Assembly: GCF_000283155.1 (NCBI RefSeq)
Contig: NW_004454163.1
Coordinates: forward strand, 4,735,415 to 4,799,414
Length of the DNA stretch: 64,000 bases
Source of the DNA: Ceratotherium simum simum
Lineage: Eukaryota; Chordata; Mammalia; Perissodactyla; Rhinocerotidae
Direction: 5' to 3'
In this document: piece after piece, positions 60,381 to 64,000 of the stretch
How positions within the stretch are numbered: the stretch's first letter is position 1
How the letters are laid out: each line of letters begins with the position of its first letter
Position numbers and translations under genes: made by a program
The notes under the pieces: model-generated
Seen by the model: the letters and a program-made list of their open reading frames with translations, nothing else
What the model was told of the DNA's origin: nothing
Database searches by the model: none

Positions 60381-60574
60381 TTTTTTAGTGAGGAAGATCG
60401 GCCCTGAGCTAACATCTGCTGTGAATCTTCCTCTTTTGGCTTGATGCTGCCACAGCATGGCTTGACGAGTGATATGTAGGCAGCACCTGGGATCCACCTG
60501 GGATCCAAACCCGTGAACCCCGGGCTGCTGAAGCAGAGCACACAACTCAACCACTACACCACCAGGTTGGCCCC
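60381..60574 (-). mobile_element. ERE-type SINE, tail type I, inside antisense L1
   Basis: Reverse orientation: T-rich tail, one unit GAGGAAGATCGGCCCTGAGC (60400), AGCATGGCTTGACGAG, box B-like region, and the CACCAGGTTGGCCCC head. Direct flanks GAGATCTTT at 60372-60380 and 60575-60583. An 11-bp direct duplication ACCTGGGATCC occupies 60485-60495 and 60496-60506 and disturbs the box B area. The tail has one unit rather than two. Confidence 0.94.
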
Positions 60575-62762
60575 GAGATCTTTCTTTTTTCTTAATGTAG
60601 ACATTTATTATTATAAACTTCCCTATTAGAACTGTTTCTGCTACATCCCATAAGATTGGTATGCTATGTTTCCATTTTTGTTTCAAGCATTTTTAAATTT
60701 CTCTTTTGGTTTATTCTTTGACTCATCAGTTGTTGGGAATGCGTTAAGTTCTCCATATTTGTGAATTTTCTAGTTTCTTCCTGTTATTAATTTCTAGTTT
60801 CATACAATTGTGGTTGGAAAAGATACTTGGTATAATTTCAGTCTTCTTAAATTTGTTAAGACTTCTTTTGTGATGTAATAAATGATCTCTCCTGGAGAAT
60901 GTTCCATGTGAACTTAAGAAGAATGGTCTTCTGCTGCTGCTGAATGGAATGTATGTCTGTTTTGGTCTAAAGTGTAGTTCAAGTCCAGTGTTTCCTTATT
61001 AATTTTCTGTCTAGATGATTTACCCATTGTTGAAAGTGAGGTATTGAAGTCCCCTACTATCATTTTATTGTTGTCTATTTCTCTCTTCATATCTGTTAGT
61101 ACTTGCTTAATATATTTAAGTGCTCCAATATCAGGTGTATATATATATATATTTATAATTCTTGTATCTTTTTGATGAATTGTCCCCTTTATTATTATAT
61201 AATGACCTGTTTGTCACTTAAGTTTACTTTGTCTGATACAAGTATAGCTACCTCTGCTCTCTTTTTGGTTTTTATTTGCATGGAATATATTTTTTTTATT
61301 CCTTCACTTTCAGCCTAAGTGTGTTTTTATATCTGAAGTGAATCTCTTGTAGGCAGCATACAGTTGGGTCTTGTATTTTATCCACTCTTTTAATAAGCTT
61401 TCTGCTCCTTTCACTCTCTCTTTTCCTTCTGGGACTCCAATAATGCATAAATTATTTCTCTTGATGGTACCCTATAGTTCACATATGCTTTCTTCATTCT
61501 CTTTCATTCTTTTTTCTTTATTCTTCTCAGACTGGATAATTTCAAATGACCTGTCTTCTATTTCATAGATTCTTTCTTCTACATAAGCAAGTCTGACGTT
61601 GATGCTCTCTGCTGCATTTTTTTTTTTCATTTCATTCATTGACTTCTATTCCAGAATTTCTGTTTTGTTCTTTTTTACAATTTCTATCTCTTTGTTAAAC
61701 TTCTCGTTTCATTTGTGTATTGTTTTCCTGATTTCATTGAATTGTCCTTCTGTGTTTTCTTGTAACTCACTGAGCTCCTTTAAAACAATTTTGTTGAATT
61801 CTGTCAGGCAAATTGTAAACCTACATTTCTTTGGGGTCAGTTACTGGAACATTATTGTGTTCCTTTGGTGATATCATATTTCCTTGATGTTTGTGTTCCT
61901 TGAAGTTTTGTGTTGCTGACTTCACATTTGAAGAAGTAGCATCTCCTCTAGTCTTCTGACTCACTTTGGGAGAGAGGTAACCTCATTTGTCAGCCCTGCT
62001 AGGGATTCTGAGGCTTTCTCAGACTTTTTCTATGGATACACCTGCTCCACACTTCTTGTTCCCTCTCGGAGTGGAATTCCTTTTTTTTTTTCCTCCTTTG
62101 TTTGAGTGCATATAGAAAACATGGGTTGAGTCTCCTGTTTGCACGCTCAACCCTGATCCCACTGCATGGGTGTTTAGTGGGTACTGGAATTCTTAAGACT
62201 GTATGCCTTCTTTTGATCCTGCAAAGCCAGGCTAAGTGCTGACAGCATCCTATTTGCTTTTCTTAGGCAGTGCTAAATGCTCAAGTTTGTGTGTTTTCTC
62301 CCAATCCCAGAGTTGGGCCAACTTTCTGTACATGCTCAATAGCCATCTACAAAGGCTCACACTGTCTATGAGGTGCACACAGGAGCTGGTCTTAGGGGAA
62401 GTGTGTGGGGGTGAGGCGCACAGAGCACTGGGGGTACCGTGGGCCAGTTGGAGGTGTCCACTGTTGAGGCATCGCCAGGGCTAAAGAATGGGCTTCCTGA
62501 TGAAGTCTGTGAAGAGGATCCATGACCCTCTGATGTGTTCTGAGCCCTGGCTGATGTGTACCTGCCTCTCCCTGCCCCTTAGTCAAGCAGTTCAACTCAG
62601 TATTCTGGATGGGGTGAGGAAGAAGTGGACCTTTTTGGCTGCATCCCACACAGCTCACTCATGTGCTTTTAATTTCCCCCAGTGGGAGAAATTGCAGGCT
62701 GAGGTGGATCTCTTTTGACAATGAGCTGTGCCATCTTGGGGGAACGGGTGGGTCAAGAGAAA

Positions 62763-62818
62763 CTATTCCTCTTAACCTGTTCAGTGTGTCCTATTCCTCT
62801 TACCTTGTTCAGTGTGTC
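62763..62818 (+). repeat. 28-bp tandem duplication in L1 5' UTR
   Basis: Units 62763-62790 and 62791-62818 match at 26 of 28 positions. The duplication lies near the 5' end of the antisense L1, where L1 5' UTRs may carry promoter monomers. Only two units exist here. Confidence 0.85.
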
Positions 62819-62983
62819 CTATCTTAGAATTTTTTGGTCAATAGTGTGCCAGAACTTCTCCACTAAATGCCGGACTTCCACAAAGGTAGTCTTGCTCGTT
62901 AGTTATTGTCAAAATTGGTTTTATTTGGGCAAAGACAGTAGAAAACTCTTATTCTACTATCTTGATGACATCACTCTTCAACA

Positions 62984-63690
62984 TAAGTTTAATAATACCC
63001 ACTACCCTCTGCTCCAAACCTGGTGGAAATGAAAACAATCTTATAAATAATGATTCTACTTATTTGATTATTGCCTTTTTCCGATCAGAAAGTCTCAAGG
63101 AAGCTAAATTTCCTAAATTGTGACAGAGTCAATGTGCAAGTGAAAACATTAAATGAGAGTACTACACACTAAAACTGCCCAAATTGCATTCAGAGAATAC
63201 TTGATCATTTTAAGTTTATTTTGCATTGTAAGTGAGAAAGGAAAAAATTATTCAACTCAAATTGCTAAAAAAATAGAAATAGAAAATAAAATTATGAAAA
63301 TCAAAGTTATTAATCAAATAATTAATAAAGAAAAAAGCTAAAATTAATGAATCAGAAAACAAAAATAACTCTTCTTCATAAATAATCAGAATTTGGAGTA
63401 TGTGGAAAAACAACCAAAAGGCAAAAATTTAACAAGGCTAATCAAGGAAAAGAAAAAAAAAAGAAAAGAAAAGGCTAATGCATGAGAAAAGAACTATAAC
63501 TACAGAAGCAGCACAAGAGATGAAAAAATTATATTTCATACAACTTAATGATAAATTTGAAAACCTCATTAAAGTGATTTTTCTAGAAAAAATATATCTT
63601 TCCAATATTAACTCAAGAATTAGAAAACATTGATTATGCAAAAACCAAAGAATAAATTGAATAAATTTTAAAATGTTATTCTTAAGAAAA
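62984..63690 (+). mobile_element. Old L1 ORF2 fragment, right part of a split element
   Basis: Resumes the L1 ORF2 broken at 57818: CTGGTGGAAATGAAAACAAT (63020) and AATAATGATTCTACTT (63046) continue the linker after the endonuclease, then an A-rich region with ATTAATAAAGAAAAAAGC (63322), and CAAGAGATGAAAAAATTATA (63512) leads into the reverse-transcriptase N-terminal part. Heavily decayed. Confidence 0.58.
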
Positions 63691-64000
63691 GAGCCAAGCT
63701 CAGATAATGTCTTTTGGGGGGCAAATGATCATGATGCTTACACTTCTTGTGACAGCTTTTATCCAAAACTACCTTTTCAAGATTCTTTGCATAGCAAATG
63801 TAGTGCCTTCCTCTGGGGCAAAAGCTGGGCAATTGTGCTAGAGGCTCCCTTATAAAATTAGGGGTTTCCTACACTCTGGGCTCATCAGCTGTGATAAAAA
63901 TCTCCTTCATATGTAACATCCACCTGGACCACTTTCACATTATCCCCAGGAAACTTGGAGCCAAGGGGAACCTATATAAACACGAAGCTCATACTGCTCT
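63691..64000. other. Unassigned DNA at window end
   Basis: No gene is supported. The texture from 63780 on (GGGGCAAAAGCTGGGCAATT, GGAACCTATATAAACACGAA) is unlike the AT-rich L1 on its left and may be the start of another retroelement that runs beyond the window. Confidence 0.35.

Larger units (their letters stand above)
57819..62983 (-). mobile_element. Antisense L1 with 5' UTR, two internal deletions
   Basis: A 5.2-kb L1M-type element on the minus strand, from T-rich tail (57819) to 5' UTR (about 61900-62983). Order along the minus strand: 5' UTR, ORF1 coiled-coil region (about 61400-61900), ORF2 endonuclease (about 60584-61395), ERE insertion, reverse-transcriptase fingers and palm (59222-60372), ORF2 C-terminus (58350-59213), 3' UTR. 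Translated pieces give [17 protein letters not shown] (59868-60137), [15 protein letters not shown] (59350-59643) and WKQLKCLSVDEWIKKM (58377-58601). Two joins delete coding parts: near 61395 (ORF1 end and ORF2 start) and near 59217 (including the catalytic FADD box). It is inactive. Confidence 0.92.

Noticed and set aside
1..64000. CRISPR array, phage, operon, toxin system or mitochondrial insertion
   Set aside because: The whole window has vertebrate transposon content. No spaced direct repeats, Shine-Dalgarno-led genes, or mitochondrial gene likeness were seen.

Overview
This is a stretch of mammalian nuclear DNA that appears to contain no gene. It is AT-rich and CpG-poor, and no open reading frame looks like a conserved host protein; the longest run to about 100-140 codons and fall in transposon fossils or in unremarkable DNA. 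I found no tRNA gene, rRNA, CRISPR array, operon or other prokaryote-type system. The best clue to the organism is eight tRNA-derived SINEs of the ERE (equine repetitive element) kind, with a GGCCGGCCC head, pol III A and B boxes and characteristic tails. These SINEs are typical of Perissodactyla (horse, rhinoceros, tapir). I cannot tell which of these from the sequence alone.

Layout. 1-22 kb: mostly unassigned AT-rich DNA with MIR and antisense L2 fragments, one ERE, a MER20-like hAT element and decayed LTR-like blocks. 22.5-27.1 kb: a fossil HAL1 LINE broken by an ERE, a MIR and an MLT1 LTR, followed by a fossil L1 broken by another ERE. 27-35 kb: two ERE copies of the second tail type, a 5'-truncated L1 tail with perfect target duplications, an antisense MLT1 LTR, and a 1.34-kb hAT transposon with recognisable ends and an 8-bp target duplication. 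35-38.5 kb: unassigned. 38.5 kb: an AT-rich inverted repeat. 39.1-41.8 kb: a long sense-strand L2 in which the reverse-transcriptase aspartates are replaced. 41.8-48.5 kb: a repeat-poor stretch that is the best place to look for conserved regulatory DNA. 48.5-57 kb: L2 fragments, a short L1 tail with an ERE next to it, an MST/THE1-like LTR, and an ERE with a composite tail. 57.15-63.7 kb: an older sense-strand L1 split by a 5.2-kb antisense L1, which is in turn split by an ERE.

The window therefore reads as a layered insertion record. L2, MIR, HAL1 and old L1M elements come first, then MaLR LTRs and hAT transposons, then younger L1 tails and ERE SINEs. Nothing here supports a new gene system. 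The most useful leads are the three-layer nest at 57-63.7 kb, the hairpin at 38.5 kb, two pairs of unexplained paralogous segments (4.4/5.5 kb and 7.3/7.9 kb) and the repeat-poor candidate regulatory region around 42-46 kb. Repeat family names come from remembered consensus sequences and were not checked with a repeat library.
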